The notes under the pieces are model-generated. The model was not told the DNA's origin. It saw nothing but the letters and a program-made list of their open reading frames with translations, and ran no database searches. This document shows, one piece after another, positions 52,687 to 61,544 of a stretch of DNA of 64,000 nt. Within the stretch, counting starts at the first letter, position 1. Each line of letters starts with the position of its first letter. This DNA comes from Bacteroidales bacterium (GTDB lineage: Bacteria > Bacteroidota > Bacteroidia > Bacteroidales > P3). The stretch is taken from NCBI GenBank assembly GCA_017559135.1, contig JAFYSZ010000006.1, forward strand, positions 248,001 to 312,000, given 5' to 3'. The position numbers were made by a program, and so were the translations under genes.

Positions 52687-54202
52687 TAAGATAGAATTTG
52701 GTGACTGGCAAACAAGTTTGGATTTAGCTCTTCAAGTATGTAAATTATTAAAAGAAACAGGAGTAAATCCCAAAGTAATTATAGAGCCAACTTGTGGAAA
52801 AGGAAATTTTATCTTGGCTGCTTTACAAATTTTTGAAGATATAGAAGATGTTTATGGAATAGAAATTTACAAACCATATATTGATGAATTAGAAAAAGGA
52901 CTTCAACAGTATTATATAGCTAATTCCAATAAAAGTAAACCTACAATTCATTTGTATAATCAAAGCATTTTTAAATTTGATTTTGATGAAATAGAAAATG
53001 ATTTAAGAGATAGAGAAATTTTAGTCTTAGGAAATCTTCCTTGGGTAACGAATAGTAAATTAGGAACAATTGGTAGCGATAATTTACCTACGAAAACAAA
53101 TTTTAAAAACTTAGGAGGATTAGATGCTATGACAGGAAAAAGCAATTTTGATATAGCAGAATCTATTTGTTATCAGTTAATAAATTTCTTAATAGGTAAA
53201 AAAGCTCATATTTCTCTATTGTTGAAAAATTCAGTTGTAAAGAATATTTTATTTAGACAAGAAAAGTTTCCAATTTCTATTAGTAATATTCAACAATATA
53301 ACATAGATGCTAAAAGAGAATTTGGAGCATCTGTTGCAGCTTGCTTGTTTTATTGCTTAGTTGATGAAAAATATAGTAAATGTTGTGGAATTAAGGATTT
53401 TTACACAAGAGATAAATTACAAAAATATGGTTGGGTAAATGAGAAATTTGTTTCTGATGTAGAATCTTATAAAGATAATTTATTTATAGATGGAGAATCT
53501 CAATTGGAGTGGCGTTCTGGAATAAAGCATGACTGTTCAAAAGTTATGGAATTAACTTTTGATGGTTCTAAATACGTTAATGGATATGGAGAAATGGTAG
53601 ATATTGAAGAAGATTTGGTTTATCCATTATTAAAAAGTTCTGATATTAAAGAAGAAATCATTTCATCAACAAAAAAATATGTGATAGTTACACAACAATC
53701 TCCATCAGATGATACTCAATTTATAAGGTTTAAATATCCCAAAACTTATTCTTATTTATTATCTCATTCAAAAGAATTGGATAATAGGGCAAGTCGTGTT
53801 TATAAAAGACGTCCAAGATTTTGTATGTTTGGAATTGGTGAATATTCTTTTAAACCTTACAAAATAGCAGTCTCAGGATTGTATAAAAAAATCAATTTTT
53901 CAATTATAACACCCATAAATAACAAAAGTGTAATGGTAGATGACACTTGTTATATCTTAGGTTTTGATACATTAGAAGAAGCAAAAATGATACAAGAACT
54001 TTTGAATACTAAACAAGTTCAAGAATTTATAAAATCTATTGTCTTTACAGATGCAAAACGTGTAGTAAATAAAGAATTGTTGATGAGAATAGATTTATTG
54101 AAACTAATAGAATATCTATCAAACTTAGAAAAACAAGAAATGCAACAACATTATAAGTATTTAAAATCAAATATTATAACAACACAAATATCTTTGTTCT
54201 AA
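52673..54202 (+). CDS. DNA adenine-type methyltransferase
   Basis: 509 residues. SAM-binding motif I VIIEPTCGKGNFILAAL with the acidic residue in YGIEIYKPY, and catalytic motif IV VLGNLPWVTNS, an NPPW-type variant of gamma N6-adenine methylases. The C-terminal half (from about residue 240) is the presumed target-recognition domain. The start may be ATG 52667 or 52673; both overlap the endonuclease gene. Recognition sequence unknown. Confidence 0.88.
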   Translation: METNNKIEFGDWQTSLDLALQVCKLLKETGVNPKVIIEPTCGKGNFILAALQIFEDIEDVYGIEIYKPYIDELEKGLQQYYIANSNKSKPTIHLYNQSIFKFDFDEIENDLRDREILVLGNLPWVTNSKLGTIGSDNLPTKTNFKNLGGLDAMTGKSNFDIAESICYQLINFLIGKKAHISLLLKNSVVKNILFRQEKFPISISNIQQYNIDAKREFGASVAACLFYCLVDEKYSKCCGIKDFYTRDKLQKYGWVNEKFVSDVESYKDNLFIDGESQLEWRSGIKHDCSKVMELTFDGSKYVNGYGEMVDIEEDLVYPLLKSSDIKEEIISSTKKYVIVTQQSPSDDTQFIRFKYPKTYSYLLSHSKELDNRASRVYKRRPRFCMFGIGEYSFKPYKIAVSGLYKKINFSIITPINNKSVMVDDTCYILGFDTLEEAKMIQELLNTKQVQEFIKSIVFTDAKRVVNKELLMRIDLLKLIEYLSNLEKQEMQQHYKYLKSNIITTQISLF

Positions 54203-54228
54203 AATAAAATGATTAAATGTAAAATACT

Positions 54229-55296
54229 ATGAAAGATACATGGAAAGAAATTGTAAGTGATTTGAGTTGTTTTTTAACTAATAATTCAAAGGAATCTGAA
54301 TATCAAAGGGAAATTGAAAGTTGTTTGAAGCAATTAGGTTGGAAGAAATCAAATAATACAATGATTCCACAATACAATTTACATTTTGGTAGTGTAAATT
54401 CTCTACGTATTGATATTGTTCTTTGTAAAAATGAAATTCCTATTTTGCCTATTGAAATTAAAAGACCAAATGTTGGGTGCAAAACAAAAGATAAACAAAT
54501 AACCTCTTATATGCGTCAATTAAAATCTAATATAGGCTTATATATAGGAGAGAATATTCAAATTTATTACGATGTTTCTAACAATTATAATGAAAATGCA
54601 ATTAGCGTTTTTAAAGTTGAATTTTCAGAAGAAGATAAAAACGGATTGGTATTTTGCGATTTATTGAAATATGAATACTTTAATAAGGAAAGATTAGAGC
54701 AATTCTGCAAAGAGTGTTATGAAAAAAGAATCGCAACTAAGAATTTAGAACAACGTTTAACAGATTTTTTCTCTCCTGTCAATCAACAAGAAAATATAAA
54801 AACCTTAATCAAAAATAAATTTATTGAAGAAGGATTTAAAGAAGAGGATATAGAAAATGAACTAAAAGATATAGAAATCAATATTTCGTTGAAAGAAGAA
54901 AGCAAACAAACAGAACAGCCCTCAAAAAACAGAAGTAAATCTCGTGATAAGCACTTATTTAAAGGTAAATATTATTTTATGTGTCGTTTTGCTTTGGAAG
55001 TGATAAGAGATATTGTAAGAAAAAATCCAAAAATCACTTTTTCTGAATTAGAAAAGTTTATTCCTGAAGAATTGCAAAATAGAACTAATGGTGTTGTTGA
55101 AAGATTAGAAGATGTTAAAGCAAGGAAATTTGGCTCAAAAGATACGGGTAAGAGGTATTTTATGGAAGATGATGAAATAATTCACCTTTTTGATGGTACA
55201 CAAGTCGTGGTTTACACTCAATGGGTTAGTTATGGTAATTTCAAAACATTTAAAAATGCAATAGAAAGGTACTATTCTATTGATGAAAAGGATTAG
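54229..55296 (+). CDS. Second PD-(D/E)xK protein of the R-M cluster
   Basis: 355 residues. The N-terminal domain resembles the nuclease domain of type I R subunits (HSDR_N-like): Glu in SEYQREIESCLKQLGW, Asp in SLRIDIVLCKNE, and IEIKRP (Glu-x-Lys). A charged linker follows, then a C-terminal domain of about 110 residues (YYFMCRFALEVIRDIVRKNP, VVVYTQWVSYGNFKTF) of a kind I associate with restriction-linked proteins. It lies 26 bases after the methyltransferase. Whether it is a second nuclease, the specificity partner or a regulator is not clear. Confidence 0.75.
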   Translation: MKDTWKEIVSDLSCFLTNNSKESEYQREIESCLKQLGWKKSNNTMIPQYNLHFGSVNSLRIDIVLCKNEIPILPIEIKRPNVGCKTKDKQITSYMRQLKSNIGLYIGENIQIYYDVSNNYNENAISVFKVEFSEEDKNGLVFCDLLKYEYFNKERLEQFCKECYEKRIATKNLEQRLTDFFSPVNQQENIKTLIKNKFIEEGFKEEDIENELKDIEINISLKEESKQTEQPSKNRSKSRDKHLFKGKYYFMCRFALEVIRDIVRKNPKITFSELEKFIPEELQNRTNGVVERLEDVKARKFGSKDTGKRYFMEDDEIIHLFDGTQVVVYTQWVSYGNFKTFKNAIERYYSIDEKD

Positions 55297-55355
55297 TAAA
55301 TGATTTATTTTATTGTAAATCTTTTCTTTGTTTTTGTAAAGTCAAAGAAAAGGTT

Positions 55356-55363
55356 TATTTTTG
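55356..55363 (+). promoter_or_regulatory. Promoter of the S46 peptidase gene
   Basis: TATTTTTG with TTTG at 55333-55336, 19 bases upstream. An inverted repeat CTTTTCTTTG/CAAAGAAAAG (55321-55330 with 55343-55352) covers the -33 region and could be a terminator for the upstream gene or an operator. Confidence 0.65.
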
Positions 55364-55400
55364 TCGTTCAAAATGTTTAATAATTAAAAAATAATCAAAG

Positions 55401-57551
55401 ATGAAAAGAATCACAACATTGTTATTATTAGCTATGTTTGCGTTTTCACCATTGGTAAAGGCAGACGAAGGTATGTGGTTGCTGATGTCAATTGACAAGC
55501 AAACATATAAAGAAATGAAAAAGAAGGGATTGAAACTTACTTCTAAGCAAATCTACGACATTAACAACGCTTCTTTAAAAGATGCTATCATTCAATTTGG
55601 TAGAGGTTGCACTGGAGAAATTGTTTCTGACCAAGGATTGATTTTAACTAATCATCACTGCGGTTATCCTCAAATTCAACAACACTCAACCGTAGAACAT
55701 GACTATCTTTCTAATGGTTTTTGGGCTTACAATCAAAGCGAAGAATTGCCAAATCCAGGATTGATAGCAAAATTCTTTATTAGAATGGAAGATGTTACCG
55801 AAAAAGTTTTGAAAGGTGTAACAAATGATATGTCAGAGACTGAAAGAGCAAAAATAGTTCGTGCAAATTCAAAGAAAATCAAAGAAGAAACTGAAAAAGG
55901 CACAACTTACACAGCAGAAGTTTCTACAATGTTCAATGGAAACCAATATTGCTTGTTTGTTTATGAAGTTTACGAAGATGTACGCTTAGTTGGAGCTCCT
56001 CCTTCTTCAATAGGAAAGTTCGGAGCCGATACAGACAACTGGATGTGGCCTCGTCACACAGGCGATTTCTCGGTATTTAGAGTTTATGCCGATAAAAACG
56101 GAAAGCCAGCTAAGTATTCAAAAGACAATGTTCCTTTAAAACCAAAACATTTCTTGCCAATCTCATTGAAAGGTGTTAAAGAAAATGATTTTGTTATGGT
56201 TATGGGTTATCCAGGCACAACAGACCGTTTCTTAACCTCATTCGGAGTAGAGCAAGCAATGGATATTTACAACCCAAGTGTAGTAACAGCTCGTACAGCT
56301 TTAAGAAACGTAATGCAAGCCGATATGTTACAAGAGCCAAGAGTGAGAATACAATACGCAAGTAAGTTTGCATCACTTTCAAACTATTGGAAATTTTATC
56401 AAGGTCAAACTCAATGTTTAAAAAATCTTGATGTAAAAAGCACAAAGCAAGCATTAGAAAATCGTTTCGCAGAGTGGATTGAAAAAGACGCTAAAAGAAA
56501 AGCAGAATATGGCGAAGTATTACCAAATCTTGCATCTGCATACAAAGCAACAGGCGAATATGAACTATTAAGAGTTTATACAAACGAAGCAATTCTTAGA
56601 GGTGCATCAGTATTTACAATAGCAAGACAATTACGTCCGCTTGAAGAAGAATTATCTAAAAACGGAAAATCAGAAAAAGCAAAAGAAATTGCCTCAAAAC
56701 TTAAAACCCAATTTGCAGGAGTATTTAAGGATTACAACATAATAACAGAAGAGAAATTATTTGCAGCAGGTTTGGACGTATATTTTAGAAATGTTCCAAT
56801 CCTTCACCAATCACCAGAGTTTTTATCAAATGCTTTTGCTAACGGATATGACTTTAAGCAAATAGCAAGTGATATTTTTAAAACATCTCTTTTAGTTAAT
56901 CAAGAAAGTCTTATGAAATTATTAGATAATCTTGATGTTACACAAATAATCAATGACCCTGCTTACATATTAACAAATCAATTCATTTCAAATCTTAATG
57001 AAAAACTTGCAAGTGTAAGAGAAGAAAGAGAAAGTCTAAATCGTTCAAATCGTTTATTTGTAAAAGGTGTTATGGAAATGGATAAAGACAAACACTTTGC
57101 ACCAAACGCCAACCTTACAATAAGATATACATACGGTAGAGTACGTCCTTACGAACCAAAAGACGGAATTACTTACAAATATATCACAACTCTTGACGGA
57201 GTAATGGCGAAAGAAGATAACTCTTCTTGGGAATTTACCGTTCCTTCAAAACTTAGACTTCTTTATGAAAACAAAGACTATGGTCAATATGCAGAAAACG
57301 GAAGCGTTCCAGTAGCATTCATTGCCGATCTTGATATTACAGGAGGAAATTCAGGCTCTCCAACAATCAATGCCAAAGGAGAATTAGTCGGAATCGCCTT
57401 TGACGGAAACTGGGAAGCGATGAGCGGAAACATAGCCTTTAATCCAGATCTTCAAAGATGTATTTCAGTAGATATTCGCTACGTATTGTTCATAATAGAC
57501 AAATACGCAGGAGCAACAAACTTGATAAAAGAAATGAAGATTGTAAAATAA
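55401..57551 (+). CDS. S46 family dipeptidyl-peptidase (DPP7-like)
   Basis: 716 residues, normal for S46. Signal peptide ending LVKA directly before the mature start DEGMW. Triad: His85 or His86 in TNHHCGY, Asp222 in HTGDFSVFRVY, Ser651 in GGNSGSPTIN. The residue 18 after the Ser is Gly (FDGNW); in characterised enzymes Gly here goes with DPP7-type hydrophobic specificity and Arg with DPP11-type acidic specificity. It should release dipeptides in the periplasm for amino-acid fermentation. Own promoter and terminator. Confidence 0.95.
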   Translation: MKRITTLLLLAMFAFSPLVKADEGMWLLMSIDKQTYKEMKKKGLKLTSKQIYDINNASLKDAIIQFGRGCTGEIVSDQGLILTNHHCGYPQIQQHSTVEHDYLSNGFWAYNQSEELPNPGLIAKFFIRMEDVTEKVLKGVTNDMSETERAKIVRANSKKIKEETEKGTTYTAEVSTMFNGNQYCLFVYEVYEDVRLVGAPPSSIGKFGADTDNWMWPRHTGDFSVFRVYADKNGKPAKYSKDNVPLKPKHFLPISLKGVKENDFVMVMGYPGTTDRFLTSFGVEQAMDIYNPSVVTARTALRNVMQADMLQEPRVRIQYASKFASLSNYWKFYQGQTQCLKNLDVKSTKQALENRFAEWIEKDAKRKAEYGEVLPNLASAYKATGEYELLRVYTNEAILRGASVFTIARQLRPLEEELSKNGKSEKAKEIASKLKTQFAGVFKDYNIITEEKLFAAGLDVYFRNVPILHQSPEFLSNAFANGYDFKQIASDIFKTSLLVNQESLMKLLDNLDVTQIINDPAYILTNQFISNLNEKLASVREERESLNRSNRLFVKGVMEMDKDKHFAPNANLTIRYTYGRVRPYEPKDGITYKYITTLDGVMAKEDNSSWEFTVPSKLRLLYENKDYGQYAENGSVPVAFIADLDITGGNSGSPTINAKGELVGIAFDGNWEAMSGNIAFNPDLQRCISVDIRYVLFIIDKYAGATNLIKEMKIVK

Positions 57552-57593
57552 ATCAAAAAAGGGAGGCTAGAAACCTCCCTTTTTTAATATCTT
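57546..57593. repeat. 48-bp direct repeat, left copy, flanking the DUF1016 gene
   Basis: Runs from the end of the S46 gene through its terminator to ATATCTT. Matches 58624-58670 with one deleted A and two substitutions. The repeat period is 1078 bp. Confidence 0.85.
57555..57585 (+). terminator. Terminator after the S46 peptidase gene
   Basis: Stem AAAAAAGGGAGG/CCTCCCTTTTTT with a 7-base loop and T tract. Three bases further on begins the promoter of the next gene. Confidence 0.88.
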
Positions 57594-57595
57594 TG
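57588..57595 (+). promoter_or_regulatory. TAnnTTTG -7 element of the DUF1016 gene
   Basis: TATCTTTG, at the right edge of the left direct repeat. The right repeat copy has TATCTTAG and has lost the element. Confidence 0.65.
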
Positions 57596-57614
57596 CAAGA
57601 GAAAATAAAAGAGT

Positions 57615-58625
57615 ATGAGCGAGATTGTAAAAACAGATTTAGCAGAACGTATAGAGCAATTGATAGAGGAAACAAAAAAACGAACAGTTGCGACAATAAA
57701 TACTGCAATGGTTTATACCTATTATGAGATAGGGCGAATGATTGTAGAAGAAGAGCAAAAAGGAAAACTGCGTGCCGAATATGGAAAAGCTGTGTTAAAA
57801 GAACTCTCTATACGTTTAACAAATAAATTTGGAAAAGGCTTTTCTGTTGAAAATCTTGATAGGATGAGATATTTTTATAAAACATATTCCAAAACAAATT
57901 CGTCAACAGTGTTGACGAATTTACAATTTTCTCTTAGTTGGTCTCATTATTTGAAACTTATGCGTATAGATAACCCAGAAGAACGCAAGTTTTATGAAAT
58001 AGAAGCAATAGAAAACAATTGGAGTTTGAGAGAATTGCAAAGACAATTTGATAGTTCATTATACGAACGCTTACAATTAAGTCGTGATAAAGAAGGAATA
58101 AAAGAATTGTCTCAAAAAGGGCAAATTATAGAAAAAGCAGAGGATGTTGTTAAAGACCCATATATTTTGGAATTTCTTGGATTGCAAGAATTACCTCAAT
58201 ACAGTGAAAGTGAATTAGAGCAACGTTTGATAGATAATTTGCAGACATTTTTATTGGAATTAGGAAAAGGATTTACTTTTGTAGGAAGACAAGTTAGGTT
58301 TACTTTTGATGAACAACATTTTAGGGTAGATTTAGTTTTTTATAATCGCTTATTAAAGGCTTTTGTATTGATTGACTTAAAGAGAGGTACGCTTAAACAT
58401 CAGGATTTGGGACAAATGCAAATGTATGTAAACTATTACGATCGCTTTGTAAAGACAGAAGAAGAAAACCCTACAATAGGAATTTTGCTTTGCACGGATA
58501 AAAGTGATGCAATAGTAGAAATCACTTTGCCAAAGGACAATAATCAAATTTTTGCAAGCAAATATCAAACTTATTTGCCAAGTAAAGAAGAATTAAAACA
58601 ACTTATAGAAGATAATCTTAAATAA
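57615..58625 (+). CDS. DUF1016 (YhcG-like) PD-(D/E)xK nuclease-domain protein
   Basis: 336 residues. The N-terminal domain (MVYTYYEIGRMIVEEEQKGKLRAEYGKAVLKELSIRL...SWSHYLKLMRI) is the DUF1016 helical domain. The C-terminal nuclease domain shows the PDDEXK pattern with FRVDLVFYNRLLKAFVLIDLKRG (Asp, then Asp-x-Lys). YhcG-like proteins are often carried with restriction systems and mobile DNA and are thought to act as nucleases in defence or recombination. It sits alone between two copies of a 48-bp repeat. Confidence 0.92.
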   Translation: MSEIVKTDLAERIEQLIEETKKRTVATINTAMVYTYYEIGRMIVEEEQKGKLRAEYGKAVLKELSIRLTNKFGKGFSVENLDRMRYFYKTYSKTNSSTVLTNLQFSLSWSHYLKLMRIDNPEERKFYEIEAIENNWSLRELQRQFDSSLYERLQLSRDKEGIKELSQKGQIIEKAEDVVKDPYILEFLGLQELPQYSESELEQRLIDNLQTFLLELGKGFTFVGRQVRFTFDEQHFRVDLVFYNRLLKAFVLIDLKRGTLKHQDLGQMQMYVNYYDRFVKTEEENPTIGILLCTDKSDAIVEITLPKDNNQIFASKYQTYLPSKEELKQLIEDNLK

Positions 58626-58670
58626 ATAAATCAAAAAGGGAGGCTAAAAACCTCTCTTTTTTAATATCTT
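58624..58670. repeat. 47-bp direct repeat, right copy
   Basis: Right partner of 57546-57593. It contains the terminator shared by the DUF1016 gene and, in the opposite direction, the last codons of the Fe-S protein gene. Confidence 0.85.
58633..58662. terminator. Terminator between convergent genes
   Basis: AAAAAGGGAGG/CCTCTCTTTTTT stem with one G-T mismatch. The right arm encodes the last codons of the minus-strand gene. Confidence 0.8.
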
Positions 58671-59828
58671 AGATTTTATATCCGAAAGAAACCATCTTGT
58701 TTTTCGTTTTATCTTCTCTAATGTTGGTTCTCCGACAAATTCGTTTGCTAATTTGTGAAATTCCGTTTCGTTAATTTTTTCAAAAAATTCTTCTCTTTTT
58801 GGGTGGGGTTTTGCACTTTTTATAAGGGCTGTATTAGTTGCTAAAATATTTCTTAGTTTTGTTTCTCTAAAACAAAGAGATAATTTTTTAAAACAAAGAG
58901 TTATTTTTTTATTATAAAGAACTACTGCACTCACTCCTTTGTTGTCATCAATTTCTTGGTGAAAGCGATCAATCCCCCAATAGTCTGCAAGGCTTACGTC
59001 TGCTTTTGAAGTAAAATTCTTTGCAGGGCAGTGGTGGCAGGAGCGTCTTAAAAAGAGGTTTTGCAGAAATCCTCTCATATATATGTTGTCGTGAAGACTT
59101 TCTTTTAGAATGGTTTTGTCTTTTCCTTCAATTTTTAAATTAAATACTCTCCACGATTTGTCTTTGTTGCGAAATGATATGTTTTTTATGTCTTTTAGAG
59201 AAATATTCTTTCTTTTGCATACTTCTTCTAAGTATTTTTTCCAAACAAGTGGTGAAGTTACTCCGTGGCATACTACTTCTACTGCAATGAGATTGTCGTA
59301 TTCTTTTCCAAGATATAGTTTTAGTCCTAAAACTTGGCAAGGTGTTCCGCTAAAAAGTACTAAACGATTTTCTATAAGGTGGTTTTTTACTTTTTTGTAG
59401 CAATCTCTCATATCGGATTGAAGATATTTTGAGCCAAGAAAGGGTAGGAGTTCTTCTTTTGTTTGTGCGAAGTCGTGAATTAAATGAAAATTTTCATCAA
59501 ATCTTGCTCCGCAAACCACGCCTCCTTGTTCTAATACCATATTTGCAAGGGAAATAAAAATTCCTCCTGAAGATGATAGTTTTCTTTCTTCTTCCGAGTT
59601 GTTTTTTGCGGCGTATGCTATTGGTTCTATTTCGTTTTCTCTTTTTGGTGCAAGAATAGGGCAGACTTTTTCGCATAATCCGCATTCAATACAATTGTGT
59701 TTTGAAAGTCTTACTTGTAAAAATCCTTCTTTATCTTCTTTTAGTTCTAAGCATTGCTTAGGGCAAATGTTTACACAAGCACTACAACCACAACAATCTT
59801 CTTGTGATACTCTATTTATGATACACAT
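58644..59828 (-). CDS. Iron-sulfur protein of the F420-hydrogenase beta subunit-like family (polysaccharide cluster type)
   Basis: 394 residues. Two N-terminal 4Fe-4S motifs, CCGCSACVNICP and CIECGLCEKVCP, then the FrhB-like N- and C-terminal domains (SSGGIFISLANMVLEQGGVVCGARFD, VLFSGTPCQVLGLKLYL, VCHGVTSPLVWKKYLEEV, ADVSLADYWGI). Such proteins commonly sit with flippases and polysaccharide pyruvyl transferases in exopolysaccharide loci. It starts 2 bases after the flippase stop. Near the C-terminus it contains a heptad duplication, KKITLCF/KKLSLCF, encoded by a 21-bp DNA repeat. Confidence 0.88.
   Translation of the reverse strand: MCIINRVSQEDCCGCSACVNICPKQCLELKEDKEGFLQVRLSKHNCIECGLCEKVCPILAPKRENEIEPIAYAAKNNSEEERKLSSSGGIFISLANMVLEQGGVVCGARFDENFHLIHDFAQTKEELLPFLGSKYLQSDMRDCYKKVKNHLIENRLVLFSGTPCQVLGLKLYLGKEYDNLIAVEVVCHGVTSPLVWKKYLEEVCKRKNISLKDIKNISFRNKDKSWRVFNLKIEGKDKTILKESLHDNIYMRGFLQNLFLRRSCHHCPAKNFTSKADVSLADYWGIDRFHQEIDDNKGVSAVVLYNKKITLCFKKLSLCFRETKLRNILATNTALIKSAKPHPKREEFFEKINETEFHKLANEFVGEPTLEKIKRKTRWFLSDIKSKILKKRGF
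58869..58910. repeat. Two 21-bp repeat units inside a coding sequence
   Basis: AAAACAAAGAGATAATTTTTT at 58869 and AAAACAAAGAGTTATTTTTTT at 58890, 21 bases apart. Same type as the intergenic units at 51877-51939. On the minus strand they encode the heptads KKITLCF and KKLSLCF. Confidence 0.75.
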
Positions 59829-59830
59829 TT

Positions 59831-61345
59831 TTATTTTTTCTTTAATTTGAATTTGGAGATTATGTTTTTAACCAAATCTTTCTCGTATTTGTTCATTGAG
59901 AATAACCAAAATAACGGAATATAAAGAAGAGAAAAAAATATAATTCCTATTATGAAACTTATCCAATTGCTAATTATTAAATTGTTTAAAAGATAAAGTG
60001 AGCCAAGGCTTAGAATAAATGGTATTATTGCCATTTTTATTATTTCTTTCCAAAAACTTATTATGTCTAAATCAACCATCTTTTGATAATATATGTTCAT
60101 TATTAAGACGTGTCCTAAGAATAATGCACAAGATGTTGCAATCGCACAACCAATTACTCCATAATATTTTGTTAGAGGCAAACTTGCTACAAAACTTACA
60201 AGAGAAATTACAAGATAGAGAAGAGAACGAAAACGCATTTGATTTCTTGCTTGAAGAATGCTAATAGCCACGTTTTGAATTAAAGGAACAAGTAAAGGAA
60301 AAAAGAATAATAAACAAATATAATAAGCATCGGAATAGGAATTTCCAACCCATAATTCTATGAATTGACGTCCAAAGACTACGAAACCCGATAGAATGAA
60401 ACTCATTACTATGAATTGAAGTCGTCCTGTGCGTATAAAGAGATCAGAAACTTGCTTTTCGCTGTTTTTTTGAGTGGTAAGGGCGGTTATTTTAGGCAGA
60501 AGTATTCCTGAAATTGCGGTTGAGAAAGACATATACATTTGTTGGATTTGTATTGCAATGCCATAGACCGCTACAAGTTTTGCTCCGCAATATATTCCAA
60601 CGACACTTTGCCCTAAACTCCAATAAATTCTATCCATAATAACGTTTAGAAATACCCAAAACGAGTAAACGGAAACTTCTTTAAGCAAAGGTATGTCAAA
60701 TCTTGCAAATCTGAATTTTATGTTTAATTTTTTCTTGCAGTAATAATAGTCTAAGAGAAGGGTTGCTACGTTAAAAATTGTTTGAACCACGACCATAGTT
60801 ATTGCTTTGTAGCCGTACGAAAGTAAAACAACCATTACGATTGGGTTGAGAATGATTCTTGTTAGGTTAATCAATTTTTGAAAAACAAATCTCTCGTATG
60901 CAACAATTATAGAACGATAAACACTCATTACAAAGGTGAATGCAAGGTTGAAAATCAAAAGAATAAACATTATTCTAAGTTTTCCTAATTCCCCCTCGCT
61001 CATTGACTGACCAAAAAGCAAATCTATGTTAAAATAAATCACACCTCCGATTATTAAAGACACAAAAGCAATGATGGAAAAGATAATAAAAAACATTCCA
61101 TACATCTTTCCGAGTTCTTTTTCTTTGTTTTCTGCTTTGAATTTTGCTGTATAACGTATCACAGCGTTGCCAAAACCTAAGTCAAGTACGGTAAGAGTGC
61201 TGATAATTGAGGCAACTAATGAATAAAGTCCGTATTCGGCTTGACCAAGTTTAAAAGTCATAAAAGGAGTGTAAAGCAATGCTATAACGCTGTTGAGAAT
61301 CAGAGTTATGTATGAAAGTAATGCACCTGCTTTTATTTGATTCAT
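59831..61345 (-). CDS. Polysaccharide flippase (Wzx/MATE-like)
   Basis: 504-residue membrane protein with about 12-14 hydrophobic segments. It starts MNQIKAGALLSYITLILNSVIALLYTPFMTFKLGQAEYGLYSLVASI, the pattern of oligosaccharide-unit flippases. It should move lipid-linked glycan units across the inner membrane. First gene of a two-gene leftward unit. The glycan cannot be deduced; no glycosyltransferases are in the window. Confidence 0.93.
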   Translation of the reverse strand: MNQIKAGALLSYITLILNSVIALLYTPFMTFKLGQAEYGLYSLVASIISTLTVLDLGFGNAVIRYTAKFKAENKEKELGKMYGMFFIIFSIIAFVSLIIGGVIYFNIDLLFGQSMSEGELGKLRIMFILLIFNLAFTFVMSVYRSIIVAYERFVFQKLINLTRIILNPIVMVVLLSYGYKAITMVVVQTIFNVATLLLDYYYCKKKLNIKFRFARFDIPLLKEVSVYSFWVFLNVIMDRIYWSLGQSVVGIYCGAKLVAVYGIAIQIQQMYMSFSTAISGILLPKITALTTQKNSEKQVSDLFIRTGRLQFIVMSFILSGFVVFGRQFIELWVGNSYSDAYYICLLFFFPLLVPLIQNVAISILQARNQMRFRSLLYLVISLVSFVASLPLTKYYGVIGCAIATSCALFLGHVLIMNIYYQKMVDLDIISFWKEIIKMAIIPFILSLGSLYLLNNLIISNWISFIIGIIFFSLLYIPLFWLFSMNKYEKDLVKNIISKFKLKKK

Positions 61346-61372
61346 AAGTTGTCGTTCTTTGTTTTAAGACTA

Positions 61373-61380
61373 CAAAATTA
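61373..61380 (-). promoter_or_regulatory. TAnnTTTG -7 element of the flippase gene
   Basis: TAATTTTG on the minus strand, 27 bases before the ATG at 61345; divergent from the ffs promoter. Confidence 0.55.
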
Positions 61381-61422
61381 TAAAAAAATAAAGAAATATT
61401 TTGCAGATATTACAAAAAGTAG

Positions 61423-61430
61423 TACTTTTG
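61423..61430 (+). promoter_or_regulatory. TAnnTTTG -7 element of ffs
   Basis: TACTTTTG, ending 4 bases before the first base of the predicted RNA, the spacing expected for this promoter class. Confidence 0.75.
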
Positions 61431-61434
61431 CAGT

Positions 61435-61531
61435 GGGTAAGTCTTGTACGACCAGCTCCCTCTGAATCTCCCCAGGGCGGGAACGCAGCAAGGTAAGGAG
61501 GTTGTAGCGGTGCGATATAAGTAGCTTGCCC
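61435..61531 (+). ncRNA. ffs: Signal recognition particle RNA, small bacterial (4.5S) type
   Basis: About 97 bases. The ends pair (GGGTAAG at 61435 with CTTGCCC at 61525). The apical part has the conserved Ffh-binding elements CCCCAGGGCGGGAACGCAGCAAGG with the GGAA tetraloop. A T7 tract at 61532-61538 terminates it. With Ffh it forms the SRP, which targets membrane and exported proteins to the translocon. Confidence 0.95.
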
Positions 61532-61544
61532 TTTTTTTATTTCC

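Noticed and set aside
57458-57727. Open frame spanning the end of the S46 gene and the DUF1016 start
   Set aside because: It crosses a strong terminator and a promoter and overlaps two well-supported genes in another frame.
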